Below, piece after piece: positions 47,548-56,735 of a stretch of 64,000 nucleotides of DNA. Below the pieces are notes generated by a model, which was not told the origin of the DNA, made no database searches, and saw only the letters and a program-made list of their open reading frames with translations. Within the stretch, counting starts at the first letter, position 1; every line of letters begins with the position of its first letter. The stretch covers positions 1 through 64,000 of the forward strand of contig JAKVCA010000022.1 of the NCBI GenBank assembly GCA_022448315.1. Reading direction: 5' to 3'. Origin of the DNA: Pirellulaceae bacterium. GTDB taxonomy: Bacteria > Planctomycetota > Planctomycetia > Pirellulales > Pirellulaceae. Both the position numbers and the translations under genes were made by a program.

Positions 47548-48759
47548 TCAGATGGCCACTTCGACTGGATCGCCAACTTCCCATTCTTTGGAGGTCGTGC
47601 CGGCCCTCTGGACACGTCGATAAAGGGTGTCCCTCTCAATCGGTTCCCTCCCGGTTTCGGAGATGATCCTCCGAATGTCATCGACAGAAAGAACTTCGGG
47701 AGTGGTTGCCCCTGCGTCATGATAGATCAACTCATGCCGGACCGTTCCGTCCAAATCGTCGGAACCGTAGGCTAGAGCATTTTGTGCCGTGCCGATACCG
47801 AGCATGATCCAGTAGGCTTTAATGTGAGGAATGTTGTCCAACATCAGACGTGAGATCGCCATGGTTCTCAAATCGTCAAAGGCCGTCGGTTTCGGCATGT
47901 GACTCAACCCGGTATTCTCCGGATGAAACGCAAGAGGAATAAACGTTTGAAAACCTTGGGTTTCATCCTGGAGTTCTCTCAATCGCAGCAGATGGTCGAT
48001 CCGATGGTAAGGCTTCTCGATGTGCCCATAGAGCATGGTGCAATTCGACCGAATGCCCAGTTGGTGGGCGGACCTGTGAATTTGCAACCAGTTGTTCGCA
48101 TCGGCTTTGTGCTCGCAAAGTTCATCCCTCACCTCAGGATGAAAGATCTCCGCACCTCCTCCGGGCAAGCTTCCGAGTCCAGCATCCAATAGATCTTTAA
48201 GAATGTCCTCGATAGGACGTTTCTCCATAAACTCAAACCAGTTTAGTTCCACACCGGTCCATGCCTTGAGGTGCAGATTCGGATAAGCATCATGGAGGAT
48301 TTGGACCATGTTGCAGTACCAATCAAACTTCTTTTGGTGATGCAGACCTCCGACGATGTGCATCTCCGTACAACCGTTGTCGACTGCCTCCTGCCCCCTG
48401 CGGAGAATATCGTCGTCACTCATGACGTATCCTTTGGAGCTCCGCAGATCTGAGCGGAAGGCGCAGAAGTTACAACGATAAACACAGATGTTGGTTGGGT
48501 TTAGGTGCGTATTGATGTTGTAGTAGGCATAATTACCGTTGATCCTCTCACGAACCAGGTTCGCGAGTTGTCCCACCTCATTGAGCGGAATCTCTGGGTC
48601 GTAAAGGAGTAAGCCTTCTTCAGCGTTGAGTCGCTCCCCTGCCTCAACTTTCTCGCGGATACCCTTCAACTTGGGATGGATCGTGGAGATCATTCTTTGC
48701 GCTCGTTCGATGGGAGGGACGGAGTATCGAATGTCAGTGAAACCGTCGAGTTTAGGCAT
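47548..48759 (-). CDS. mqnE: aminodeoxyfutalosine synthase
   Basis: A radical SAM enzyme of the futalosine route to menaquinone. It joins SAM's adenosyl part to 3-[(1-carboxyvinyl)oxy]benzoate. The Fe-S motif is CVYRCNFC (Cys92, Cys96, Cys99, CX3CX2C), preceded by NINTHLNPTNI. Other family marks are GCTEMHIVGGLHHQKKFDWY, LKAWTGVELNWF, LGSLPGGGAEIF and SNCTMLYGH. Length 403 from ATG 48759; the protein core matches relatives from about residue 23, so ATG 48693 is an alternative start. No other menaquinone genes are nearby. Confidence 0.93.
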   Translation of the reverse strand: MPKLDGFTDIRYSVPPIERAQRMISTIHPKLKGIREKVEAGERLNAEEGLLLYDPEIPLNEVGQLANLVRERINGNYAYYNINTHLNPTNICVYRCNFCAFRSDLRSSKGYVMSDDDILRRGQEAVDNGCTEMHIVGGLHHQKKFDWYCNMVQILHDAYPNLHLKAWTGVELNWFEFMEKRPIEDILKDLLDAGLGSLPGGGAEIFHPEVRDELCEHKADANNWLQIHRSAHQLGIRSNCTMLYGHIEKPYHRIDHLLRLRELQDETQGFQTFIPLAFHPENTGLSHMPKPTAFDDLRTMAISRLMLDNIPHIKAYWIMLGIGTAQNALAYGSDDLDGTVRHELIYHDAGATTPEVLSVDDIRRIISETGREPIERDTLYRRVQRAGTTSKEWEVGDPVEVAI

Positions 48760-49108
48760 CGATTAACCGGCTGTCTACGGCCACCCCGTCGATCCTCGTC
48801 CAACAGATTCAGCCGGCATATCCAGAGAAAGCATCCCGAAAGGTCGTGTGTTTCGACAGTGCCGAGGGCGCGGAGCCTTAATTCAGACTGAATAGTCCGT
48901 ACATTGAGGTGCACAACCCCGACTTTCCATCCTTATCTGATGGGAACTTTCGGACTTTCATTTGACCGTCTCCTAACCGTCGGTTAGCCTCCACTACCGG
49001 GTCGTGTATGGGGAGTCGGCAGGGCCAGTTCCATGATTGGGCTTTTTTGCGCATTTTTGGTGCACCTCAGCCCTGAATCTATACATCAAACGAAATCAAG
49101 GCTTCACG
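48760..49108. other. gene-free stretch between divergent genes
   Basis: About 350 bp with the promoters of mqnE and the caspase-like gene expected. CTAACCGTCGGTTAG (48977-48991) is a near-perfect palindrome of possible operator type; nothing else is seen. Confidence 0.4.
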
Positions 49109-50659
49109 TTGAATCCCTTCACCTCCAAGCGTGTGAAACTCGTTTTATTCCTGGGTTTGGCGATTTTTCCCGCTCAGGCCTCGTTCCCAAGCCGCGCGGT
49201 TTCACGAGACGTCTTTTTGACGATTGGCGGCGGTTATTCTCCGACAGGAAATCAGATCTCCTTGGAGAAAAATGTCCAATTGTTCTCTTCTTACCTTGTT
49301 GAAAGTTACACCCAGCCCCCCGAGCACTACATCTTTTTCTCGGATGGCAATGGCCAAATGCGCGACCTGCAATACATCCCGACCGATTTCCCTCGCGTGA
49401 ACGAAGTCATTGCCCAAATCAACAACCGCACCTCAGGCCTAAAATACCGATACCGAAACCACGAAGTGCCCAATGTCCGCGGTGGGGCAAATAAAAGCCA
49501 GATCCAGAACTGGTTTCAAAAGGAAGGCAGCGGCCTCGCAGTTGGTGACCGCCTGATCGTTTACGTGACGGCACACGGAGGGAAATCTAACGACAAAGAA
49601 AAGCCTGAAAATTCGAGGCTCCACCTATGGAACGGTCAATCAATCGACGTGAATGAATTCCGCGGTTGGCTTGAACTCATTGATCCCGAGGTCCCCATCA
49701 TCGTGGTCATGGTCCAATGTTACTCAGGCGGATTTGCGAATATGATCCTTGACCCCGAGAAGTCCGGAAAAGCGTCGCTTGAAAGGCCTTGGTGCGGTTT
49801 TTATGCGACGATACCGACGCGAGTCGCTGCGGGATGCACACCGGATACGCGCGAAGAAAACTATCACGAATACACGACTTATATGATGGAGGCGTTGAGA
49901 GGTAAAACCCGTCTTGGGCAACCCGTTGAACGCCCCGACTTTAATGGCGACGGCGTTGTGAGTTTGGACGAAGCCCACAGTTTTGCCTTGATTCAGAGTC
50001 GTACCATCGATATCTCAATGAAGACATCGGACCAATATCTCCGGAAAATTGAGATCTCTCTCCCCGAAGAAGGTGCCCTTGATAAAGACTCCGACATCGA
50101 CATGCTTGTCGAAGCTGCTTCGGTCAATCAGTCTCAGATCATCAATGCATTGTCAGAGCAACTCGAGTTACAGGAGGCTCAACGTGCAACTGCCGCGACC
50201 AAGCTGGCCGAACGGTTGAGTTCGGAAAAGAAGGAAGCCGAGCAAAAACGGCGTCAGTTGATCAAAGACCTTCAGCAAAACGCACGGTCCATCCGGAGTG
50301 GGATCACATTTCGCTGGCCAGAACTCAACAACTCGTGGAATCCGGAATGCCATCGCCTACTTGAAGAGCAGGGAGATCGGATTCTCCGAACCATCGAAGG
50401 CCACCCGAGATTTGGCAAGTTCATGGAACTCCGACAACGGATGACCGAGATTGCCGAAGAGGCTATGGATGCGGATCGCAAATGGGTCAAGTGTCAGCGT
50501 CTCATCCGCACACTGGACTCTGTGGCAAGGGCCTCCAACTTGAGGAAGTACGGATCGACCGAAGAGGTCGATCGATACGAGGCTTTGGTGAGACTCGAGT
50601 CGAGCTTATTAGGCAATTCGGCAGAGCCCACGATCGATTCTGCCGAGGGACAACCTTAA
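49109..50659 (+). CDS. exported caspase-like (clan CD) protease
   Basis: The frame opens at 49037; I prefer TTG 49109, which gives an ideal signal peptide (MNPFTSKRVKLVLFLGLAIF). With that start, the catalytic dyad is His156 in RLIVYVTAHGGKS and Cys204 in IIVVMVQCYSGGF, the C13/C14 caspase-hemoglobinase layout. An EF-hand-like DFNGDGVVSLDEA (277-289) follows, then a long charged coiled coil (about 335-400) and a helical C-terminal part. The EF-hand suggests Ca control. It converges on the small gene at 50656-51057 with overlapping stops. The cleavage target is unknown. Confidence 0.82.
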   Translation: MNPFTSKRVKLVLFLGLAIFPAQASFPSRAVSRDVFLTIGGGYSPTGNQISLEKNVQLFSSYLVESYTQPPEHYIFFSDGNGQMRDLQYIPTDFPRVNEVIAQINNRTSGLKYRYRNHEVPNVRGGANKSQIQNWFQKEGSGLAVGDRLIVYVTAHGGKSNDKEKPENSRLHLWNGQSIDVNEFRGWLELIDPEVPIIVVMVQCYSGGFANMILDPEKSGKASLERPWCGFYATIPTRVAAGCTPDTREENYHEYTTYMMEALRGKTRLGQPVERPDFNGDGVVSLDEAHSFALIQSRTIDISMKTSDQYLRKIEISLPEEGALDKDSDIDMLVEAASVNQSQIINALSEQLELQEAQRATAATKLAERLSSEKKEAEQKRRQLIKDLQQNARSIRSGITFRWPELNNSWNPECHRLLEEQGDRILRTIEGHPRFGKFMELRQRMTEIAEEAMDADRKWVKCQRLIRTLDSVARASNLRKYGSTEEVDRYEALVRLESSLLGNSAEPTIDSAEGQP

Positions 50660-51057
50660 CTCTTCGGTCCTTTGATGCCCGATCCAGAAGTTGGGCGCTC
50701 CCGATAGACGACCTGCCCGTCCACAGCGATCTCAAATTCCTTCAGCTGTGCGAACCGATGGAAACCAAGGCGGACCTGAAGTTCCATCGAACCGGCATCC
50801 GTCTGAACATCGAATTTGAACAAGTCCGTGAGCCAGATCCACGGCAATCGGCAAACCATTAAACGATGGTTAACCCAGATGCGATCGTGCAGCGAAAAAC
50901 CACTGTATTCGAGGATCGCATCAATAGGCGACGTAATGCGGACCTTTCTGTACAAAAACTTTCGCTCGATAAGTTCCGCGTGTGGTCGCTCCGTGGCTCG
51001 GAATTCAATGACCTCGGTACCATCGGTACACCGTGGTGTCATGTAGGGATTTGTCAT
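50656..51057 (-). CDS. small beta-rich protein, FAIM-like pattern
   Basis: Taking ATG 51057 gives 133 residues; the frame is open to 51279, but earlier residues look non-coding. The core has VIEFRATERPHAELIERKFL, YRKVRITSPIDAILEYSGFS, LHDRIWVNHRLMVCRLPWIW and FEIAVDGQVVYRERPTSG. The repeating two-strand pattern with a conserved IWVN turn is like small planctomycete beta-sandwich proteins. Function unknown. The stop codon TAA (50658-50656) interlocks with the protease stop at 50657-50659, so the two transcripts oppose each other. Confidence 0.6.
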   Translation of the reverse strand: MTNPYMTPRCTDGTEVIEFRATERPHAELIERKFLYRKVRITSPIDAILEYSGFSLHDRIWVNHRLMVCRLPWIWLTDLFKFDVQTDAGSMELQVRLGFHRFAQLKEFEIAVDGQVVYRERPTSGSGIKGPKS

Positions 51058-51911
51058 TTTCAGCCGGTTTACGAGTCGGCAGGAAGCAGGGATCTCACCG
51101 GGCGTCAGCATCAATGCCCACGGACCTGACGACCAGATCCGGCTCATGGTTGCCGAAAATAGCACAGCGACCAGCCTTCGATTGGCCAAAACCATGGTTT
51201 TTACTGAAAGACATGGGAAACTAAGAAGTCGGCGGTCCGTGACTTTCGAGCCCCTAGCCATTAAGATCATGCCCCGCACGCACGCTTATTGCGACACGAC
51301 GTTAAGTGATCTCGACAAAGACTTGAAAATATCAACATCAAGACCCGGCCGGGTGAATGTTTCAATGAGTCCGAATCGCTGTGCCGAACGGCGCAATGGT
51401 GCACCGTTGACGACTCGGAGTTTTCATTGTGGACCTCACCTCGGCCGGGCATTTTGGAATCTACATGCGGAATTAAACCCTGCACTTGAATCGTGGTTCC
51501 CATTCACCCAAATTTTCTTCCGCTTTGTGCCCACACCTCTGAGAGTCTGATTTCTGCCATTGGCGAGTCACAGGGATCTCACCGGCAAGCCATACCTGTT
51601 GAGGTAAAACGATCCGACTTGCATTCATCCCGAGGTTTCCGCAGAGCCCTAGGTAACTGTCGACTTTTTGCCACAGGCAGTCCACTTTAGGCAACACATC
51701 TCGCCTCACCAACTCGCTCATGTGGTGGGGAACGTTTCTTTTAACCTCGTCTTTTCCGCATGATTGCGTTGCTTTGAGCAACTCCTCAACGATTGGCGCG
51801 TGACTTGCTTCTCATCGGAGAGCGAGTTTGTCTCTCGATTGTCAGCCGCCCTATTGATCTAGGTCGACGACCCTTCCCTCTCGTCCGGGGCGAACGCGGA
51901 AAGTGTGAAAT
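51058..51911. other. gene-free stretch
   Basis: About 850 bp with several overlapping ORFs of 60-134 codons, none with a good ribosome site or a recognisable domain. A 15-nt stretch CAGGGATCTCACCGG occurs at about 51086 and again at about 51570, which hints at partial duplication or decay. No RNA gene was seen. Confidence 0.4.
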
Positions 51912-52964
51912 ATGAATGACATACAAATCCATCGAACCCCACAGTCGATTCTGGGCCTAAAGTTGGTGTGGAATTCTCTGCTCAGTCAAACGCGGAATGC
52001 GAATTTCACCCAGAGCTGGAATTGGTTTCAGCTGACCAACAAAGTGGTTTCGAACCAATTCGAACCGATCGTTGTGGAAACGCGTTATCGGGGACGCACC
52101 CTTGGGCTTGTCCCCTTCTTCACGAACGTAAGGGCGGAAAGCTGGCACAGTCCGCAAAGTCTTTTAGGATTCGGTAACGCCGCCCCAATTGGACACTCGC
52201 CGACAGCAACCTGGATGACAGCAGCAGCATTCCTCCGTGGCTCTCTTTCGAAATCAATGTCTTGGGAGCTTGGTCCATTCGTCCACGGAACCGGAGCGTC
52301 GACCCGGGTCAAAACGGTCTTCAGTCAACTCGCGTTGCCGTCGCTTGGTCTCTCAAGCCTGAACATGCCAGTCGCTTACCTCAAGAGCAAAAGCTCAGGT
52401 AAAATCCCGGGACAGCGGCCCTTAGCCAGGCCCACGAATTGGGAAACGTTGATTGGCCCACCCAACCGATCCGTTCCCATTGAACGCCGGGTGCGTCAGA
52501 CAGAACGATTTGCAAGCCTGCTTTCAAACATGGATTTGGCTCTCACCAAAAGCGCCGGAACATTTCGTTTCAAACCGAGCGACTTCGATTCCATCTTCGA
52601 GGCGTTTTTTGACCACGGCTGGATTCATTTACTGACGCAACAACGTGACTTTGGCTTTCTCGTTTTAGGGGATCGAAAAACTGCCTACCTGCTCCCTTGT
52701 GGTTTTCGGTCGCTCTCAGAACCCAGCCAAAGCCAAGCTTACGAAGAGGCTCTTATACTCTTGGCGAACGCCGATTTCAGACGAGTCTTCCTTTTGAGCC
52801 CAGATCCCCCTCCCCAGGGTTTATTCCAGAACGAACGCTCCCACTACATGTACCGATATGCTGCGAGGAGAACTCCGCAGACCACATTCTTGAACTTACT
52901 GAGTCGACTCACTGATACGAGCAACTGGACGTTCACTCACCGTCAAAACACGCAACTGGATTGA
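51912..52964 (+). CDS. GNAT/CelD-like acetyltransferase-fold protein
   Basis: 350 residues from ATG 51912. The first 100 residues follow the pattern of the CelD/BioF2-like GNAT family: a helix LKLVWNSLLSQ, FTQSWNWFQLTNKVVSNQFE, then VETRYRGRTLGLVPFFTNVR. The C-terminal half (FFDHGWIHLLTQQRDFGFLV, LGDRKTAYLLPCGFRS) can form the second GNAT unit but is divergent. Relatives act near exopolysaccharide genes; here no such genes are adjacent. Function is inferred from fold only. Confidence 0.6.
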   Translation: MNDIQIHRTPQSILGLKLVWNSLLSQTRNANFTQSWNWFQLTNKVVSNQFEPIVVETRYRGRTLGLVPFFTNVRAESWHSPQSLLGFGNAAPIGHSPTATWMTAAAFLRGSLSKSMSWELGPFVHGTGASTRVKTVFSQLALPSLGLSSLNMPVAYLKSKSSGKIPGQRPLARPTNWETLIGPPNRSVPIERRVRQTERFASLLSNMDLALTKSAGTFRFKPSDFDSIFEAFFDHGWIHLLTQQRDFGFLVLGDRKTAYLLPCGFRSLSEPSQSQAYEEALILLANADFRRVFLLSPDPPPQGLFQNERSHYMYRYAARRTPQTTFLNLLSRLTDTSNWTFTHRQNTQLD

Positions 52965-53325
52965 GGTACGGACGGCAACCTGCTTTACGCGACCAAGCAA
53001 ATCACCGAAGATCTGCCCAAGGAAAGAAATGGAATCTCGCTGGCAACTGTTGCCGCGCCAGCAATTCTGTAAATTAACGCTGCCATACGACGCGAAAAAT
53101 AAGAGGCGAAACTCAAGCTTGTCGACCTGCCAGTAAGCGATCATCCGCCGGGCACGCGCTGACCTTTCGAAGCCGCGAGACACCTCTTTGGCCTGCCCCT
53201 CGTGCAACCTTGCCACCTACGAGGCAAATCCTGCCGTCAAGCTAAACGAAGCGTCTCTGGAAAAGGTAGGATCGAAGGAAAACTCCGCTGGGCGTTCCCA
53301 CTCGGCGATAATCTCTTCAGGTCTT
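52965..53325. other. gene-free stretch
   Basis: About 360 bp. The DUF2071 frame continues back to 53188, but those residues are not protein-like. Nothing else is recognised. Confidence 0.4.
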
Positions 53326-54081
53326 ATGCGTACTTCACCAGCCCTTCGTCATCAGCCTCGTCCGTTCCTGACGGCTCAATGGCGTGACTTGATCATGGTT
53401 AACTATCGGGTCGACCCCGATCTTCTCCAACCCTGGGTTCCGCGAGGGACCTCGCTTGATCTTTGGGCTGGCGATGCGTTGATCAGTCTGGTCGCATTCA
53501 AGTTTCTTGATACCCGAGTCATGGGATTCAATCTGCCGGGTTACCGTAACTTTGAAGAGGTGAACCTTCGCTTCTATGTCCGTAGGGAGGCCGACGGCGA
53601 TCAAAAACGCGGCGTCGTTTTCATCCGGGAATGGGTCCCGAAGCGGATGATCTCATGGGTCGCAAATACGGTGTACAACGAACATTATGCCACCATTCCC
53701 ATGCGTCATTCGGGACGGTATGCCTCAGATAGGACTGATCGCATCTCCTATGAATTCAAAGTGTGCGGAAAATGGAACAGCGTCGCCGTTCAAACCACGG
53801 GTGCTGCGACGATTCCTCAAGAAGATTCGCAACTTTCCTTCATTGCCGAGCATTACTGGGGTTACTCGCAGCAAAGAGACGGTTCCACGATGGAGAATCA
53901 GGTGGAACATCCCCCTTGGGAAGTCGACACTTTGATCGCCTCTGATCTGCAATGCGATGCCACTTCTGTCTACGGCAGTCTCTGGGGCGAAGTCTTTGCT
54001 CAAGGCCCCATCTCATCTTTTCTGGCGGTTGGGTCTGACATCAGTGTTCAGCGAGGCCGAAAACTACAGGACACCCTCTGA
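53326..54081 (+). CDS. DUF2071 family protein (YqjF-like)
   Basis: 251 residues from ATG 53326. Family features: PFLTAQWRDLIMVNYRVDPD, LLQPWVPRGTSLDLWAGDAL, then SLVAFKFLDTRVMGFNLPGY, EEVNLRFYVRREADGDQKRG and FIREWVPKRMISWVANTVYN. The C-terminal part includes FIAEHYWGYSQQRDG and VEHPPWEV. DUF2071 (COG3361) has no settled function. Cytosolic by sequence. Start chosen at the conserved N-terminus. Confidence 0.88.
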   Translation: MRTSPALRHQPRPFLTAQWRDLIMVNYRVDPDLLQPWVPRGTSLDLWAGDALISLVAFKFLDTRVMGFNLPGYRNFEEVNLRFYVRREADGDQKRGVVFIREWVPKRMISWVANTVYNEHYATIPMRHSGRYASDRTDRISYEFKVCGKWNSVAVQTTGAATIPQEDSQLSFIAEHYWGYSQQRDGSTMENQVEHPPWEVDTLIASDLQCDATSVYGSLWGEVFAQGPISSFLAVGSDISVQRGRKLQDTL

Positions 54082-54263
54082 CTTCAAGCATGCGTGCTTT
54101 TGAAATAAGAACACGCCGTTTGAAACATTGGTTGCCCAACACGCTCGTGGGAATGTCCCGCGATTCATTTTTTTGGAGTCTTCAAAGGAACCCTTGGGTA
54201 CTTAATCACGGGTAGGGGCAACCAGCCCCTTCAAGCGAGTTGGTCCCAAAACAAGGAGTTCCA

Positions 54264-54977
54264 ATGTTGGGCGGTAGCCGTATCTCTTCGGTTTGTATTC
54301 TGTTTTGTGTGATCGTTCTGCACTGGCTGAGCCCGCCAAGATCTCATGCTTCCATCCTCGTCGCCTACCCCTCGTTCGAAACGACCTCTTCAATCGAAGC
54401 CTCCGAATTGGCGGAGGGCATGCTTGCCGATCCGTTGCGGCGAGGCTTAGGTCTCCTCCCCGCATCGGGAGGCACGTTCAACTCTCGCAGTTGGTCGAGC
54501 CCGTCGATCGACCAAGCGAATGAGCGGGAGGAGCGACTCACATGGTGCATTCGCGGCAAAAAAGCGTTCCGGTTGGAAACATTACGGATCCGTTACGACC
54601 GTTCTCCATCGGGCCCTCAAAAGCTTGCAATCCAACTGGCGATCGACGGCGGAGTCTTCGAGAACCTCTTCATTGACGATGCGATCCGGGACGACTCGTC
54701 GGAGGACCATCTCATAGAATTGGATCGTTCGCGTCTCCTGACTGTGGCGGCTTTTCGGTTGGTTGCTTGGGACGCGCCACATCTCGCTGGAACTTTGGAT
54801 GTCGAAAACCACACGTTTGAGCCCCTCCGCTCCATCTCGATCAGCGGATCGCTTCTCCCAAAACCGGTTCCAGCCCCCAACGCGTTTCAGACATGGACGC
54901 TTACATTTGTCAGTCTGATCCTTCTCCGGAGAGTTGCCGGACGATTCAACCTCTTCTGGCACGCCCCGCAACTCTGA
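54264..54977 (+). CDS. exported protein with C-terminal anchor (PEP-CTERM-like)
   Basis: ATG 54264 has AAGGAG 5 nt upstream. The 237-residue product has a signal peptide (ISSVCILFCVIVLHWLSPPR region) and a beta-rich body (LRIRYDRSPSGPQKLAIQLA). The C-terminus reads KPVPAPN, then a hydrophobic stretch TWTLTFVSLILLRR. That is the order motif-helix-Arg of PEP-CTERM sorting signals, with PAPN in place of PEP and extra residues after the Arg pair. So it may be an exosortase substrate or a simple membrane-anchored protein. Confidence 0.6.
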   Translation: MLGGSRISSVCILFCVIVLHWLSPPRSHASILVAYPSFETTSSIEASELAEGMLADPLRRGLGLLPASGGTFNSRSWSSPSIDQANEREERLTWCIRGKKAFRLETLRIRYDRSPSGPQKLAIQLAIDGGVFENLFIDDAIRDDSSEDHLIELDRSRLLTVAAFRLVAWDAPHLAGTLDVENHTFEPLRSISISGSLLPKPVPAPNAFQTWTLTFVSLILLRRVAGRFNLFWHAPQL

Positions 54978-54985
54978 CTTCCATT

Positions 54986-55018
54986 AAAAAAACCCGATCG
55001 CCACAGAGGGCGACCGGG
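54986..55018 (-). terminator. intrinsic terminator, minus strand
   Basis: On the minus strand CCCGGTCGCC (55018-55009) pairs with GGCGATCGGG (55002-54993), one mismatch, followed by seven T residues (54992-54986). Confidence 0.88.
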
Positions 55019-55097
55019 CTGTAACTCGACTCGGCTTAGAATCTAAGGAGATTCCAATTCGAGCTGGTGGCTGCCGGTTGGCAACCCGCCAGTTGCC

Positions 55098-55139
55098 TTA
55101 GACGGAGCCACCTCGAAGGCTAGTACAGAAATAATTCAC
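55098..55139 (-). CDS. 13-codon mini-ORF with extreme Shine-Dalgarno site
   Basis: GTG at 55139-55137 begins a 13-residue peptide MNYFCTSLRGGSV, stop TAA at 55100-55098. The site AAAGGAGGTGAT (55154-55143) matches the 16S tail over 12 nt and places GGAGG 7 nt from the start, which is ideal spacing. The last codons (GGT GGC TCC) form the 5' arm of the long stem, so ribosomes would open it. Either a leader peptide or a short functional peptide is possible. Confidence 0.45.
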   Translation of the reverse strand: MNYFCTSLRGGSV

Positions 55140-55142
55140 AGA

Positions 55143-55154
55143 ATCACCTCCTTT
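55143..55154 (-). promoter_or_regulatory. 12-nt perfect anti-16S-tail (SD) sequence
   Basis: AAAGGAGGTGAT read on the minus strand complements the usual bacterial 16S 3' end (AUCACCUCCUUU) without mismatch. A downstream hairpin loop offers CTCCTT (55050-55045), which could pair with AAGGAG of this site. Confidence 0.75.
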
Positions 55155-55361
55155 CTCAAATCGAACCTCCCGCGCCGTCCCTAGTTTAGCCAACAGAAAG
55201 GGACAGCGATCGGGCGTTAAGTTAATCGCACTGCGTTGGTGCGACCCATGACTTTATTGTTTCATAAACAAGAATCGGAGCAAGCGGGAAAACAATATTT
55301 TCGGGCGGCATGATCCGGGTCTCGCGCGGCTTCTGAAGCCTCAGCGAGCCTTGTTCGATGG
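55155..55361. other. leader-side gap before the mini-gene
   Basis: About 200 bp between the LecA-like gene end and the mini-gene. It contains hairpins TCGCAC/GTGCGA (55226-55244) and a longer CTCGC.../...GCGAG (55321-55348) without T-runs. No promoter is clear. Confidence 0.4.
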
Positions 55362-56498
55362 TTAACGGGGCTCAAATTTCAACCGGACCTTGTATTCGCC
55401 CGGAAACTCGTACCCATTGTTGATAAAATTATCCATCATCGCGATGGACAGTTCGACAGTGCCGTCGCGTGGTGCGGTCAAAGTCTGCTCACGACCCACC
55501 AACTGCCAATCCCCTTTGCCGACACGAACGAGCACGGCACCGATCGGAAACTTGCCCATATAAGTCCCATAATCAGCCAGCCCGTCTGGTGTGGCCGTTT
55601 CGTCCCACGGACCGAGGTAAAGCGTGCCATCTACTTTAATCGAAAGCTCGTCACCTCGTTGGACTCGGATCTTGGTGGAAGCGGGGGTGCGCTGCACAAA
55701 ATTCTGGGCGTTCATTGTGAGATTACGGCTAATGGCGTCACGCGTCCCCCATTGTCGGGTGCCAAACTTGACGTCCGCCAGTTGAATCTTCAGATCACCA
55801 TATTTGCTCGCCAATGCGAACTCATCGCTCTGAATCTTCCCAACGATCGTGAAGTCATCGGTCACCACAGTGTCACCAAAAATCCACGGGGGATCCACGT
55901 CGGAATCATCCTCAAGATCCTGAAGTTCCTCCAGCCCTTTTTGGATCGTCTCCAAACGACGCTTGAGCTCTGAATCACCTTCATCCTCAACGGTACTCAG
56001 GTAATTCTTAATGGATAGTCCATACCCCATCAGCTCTTTCTGAGCCTGCTCGCGTTTCTCATAAGCCTCGTCGCCCAACTGCTGGACAAGCTGACCCAGT
56101 TTCTCCAGCAAGACCGGGTAACTCTTCAAACCCGGGCGCACGCTCTTCACTCGGGAAACGGGCACGGTCAGCGGGCCAAACTCAGTGGTCACCAACAACT
56201 CGGAAATCGCAAGTTCTCCAGTCACCACGGAACCGTCGTTGAGGTGCAAGCGGATTTCGTTCGGTTTCACCTTGATCACGGATCTGGGTAGCTCAATGGG
56301 TGCTCCATCATCTTGAACAGCCGCATCGCCACTCTCCTCACTCACAGAGTCCAAGGGCAAACCGCCAGCGATCTGCTCTCCAATACCTCGAAAGATATCG
56401 CGTAGATTGCCCTCATCTTGAGCCGAAAGCTGCGGGATGCAGAAGAGTGTTCCGCATAGAGCGAACGTGCAACACCATAGCCTGAGGAAGAACTTCAT
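55362..56498 (-). CDS. exported protein with LecA-like C-terminal domain
   Basis: 378 residues from ATG 56498 with a signal peptide (CTFALCGTLFCIPQLSAQ). Two similar beta units occur: IRLHLNDGSVVTGELAISEL with GPLTVPVSRVKSV, and TIVGKIQSDEFALASKYGDL with IQLADVKFG; these resemble LSm-like small barrels common in planctomycetes. A helical, acidic stretch separates them. The last 115 residues (RVQRGDELSIKVDGTLYLGP, PDGLADYG, IGAVLVRVGKG, NNGYEFPGEYKVRLKF) follow the beta-sandwich pattern of the galactose lectin PA-IL/LecA. Likely a surface carbohydrate- or protein-binding protein. Confidence 0.75.
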   Translation of the reverse strand: MKFFLRLWCCTFALCGTLFCIPQLSAQDEGNLRDIFRGIGEQIAGGLPLDSVSEESGDAAVQDDGAPIELPRSVIKVKPNEIRLHLNDGSVVTGELAISELLVTTEFGPLTVPVSRVKSVRPGLKSYPVLLEKLGQLVQQLGDEAYEKREQAQKELMGYGLSIKNYLSTVEDEGDSELKRRLETIQKGLEELQDLEDDSDVDPPWIFGDTVVTDDFTIVGKIQSDEFALASKYGDLKIQLADVKFGTRQWGTRDAISRNLTMNAQNFVQRTPASTKIRVQRGDELSIKVDGTLYLGPWDETATPDGLADYGTYMGKFPIGAVLVRVGKGDWQLVGREQTLTAPRDGTVELSIAMMDNFINNGYEFPGEYKVRLKFEPR

Positions 56499-56735
56499 CG
56501 GGAATACCTCAATCCGTCTTGGGGAGCGTGTTTATTCGCATTTCGGTTGAGCGAACCATTCGTGGCATCATTTCCCATAATGACCCTGGCTCGCTTGTCG
56601 GTAGCATTGTGTTCCGAACCCGCAGAAACCAACAGCATTCGTCCAATATTTTTCGAAATTGCCCCGCTGCGTGCGGCAGAGCTGGAAACTTCCCCCGCAA
56701 CCTCAGATTTAACTTTCAAGCGCGGCGAGGCAACG

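Larger units (their letters stand above)
54986..55154 (-). ncRNA. candidate structured RNA or mini-gene
   Basis: Read on the minus strand from 55154: the 12-nt complement of the 16S tail (55154-55143), a 13-codon ORF (55139-55098), then nested stems. The stems are TTCGAG/CTCGAA (55117-55112 with 55063-55058), GGTGGCT/AGCCACC (55112-55106 with 55072-55066) and GGCAAC/GTTGCC inside. A separate hairpin GAATCT-CCTT-AGATTC (55054-55039) and a terminator (to 54986) follow. Paired segments cover most of the length, which is unusual for chance. No Rfam family I know fits. No clear promoter was found; it lies 200 nt downstream of the LecA-like gene, which reads in the same direction. Confidence 0.55.

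Noticed and set aside
51086-51584. 15-nt repeated stretch CAGGGATCTCACCGG
   Set aside because: Only two copies and weak similarity beyond the core; not enough for a named repeat.
55321-55348. Hairpin after the LecA-like gene, considered as a terminator
   Set aside because: No T-run on either side, so it is not a standard intrinsic terminator.
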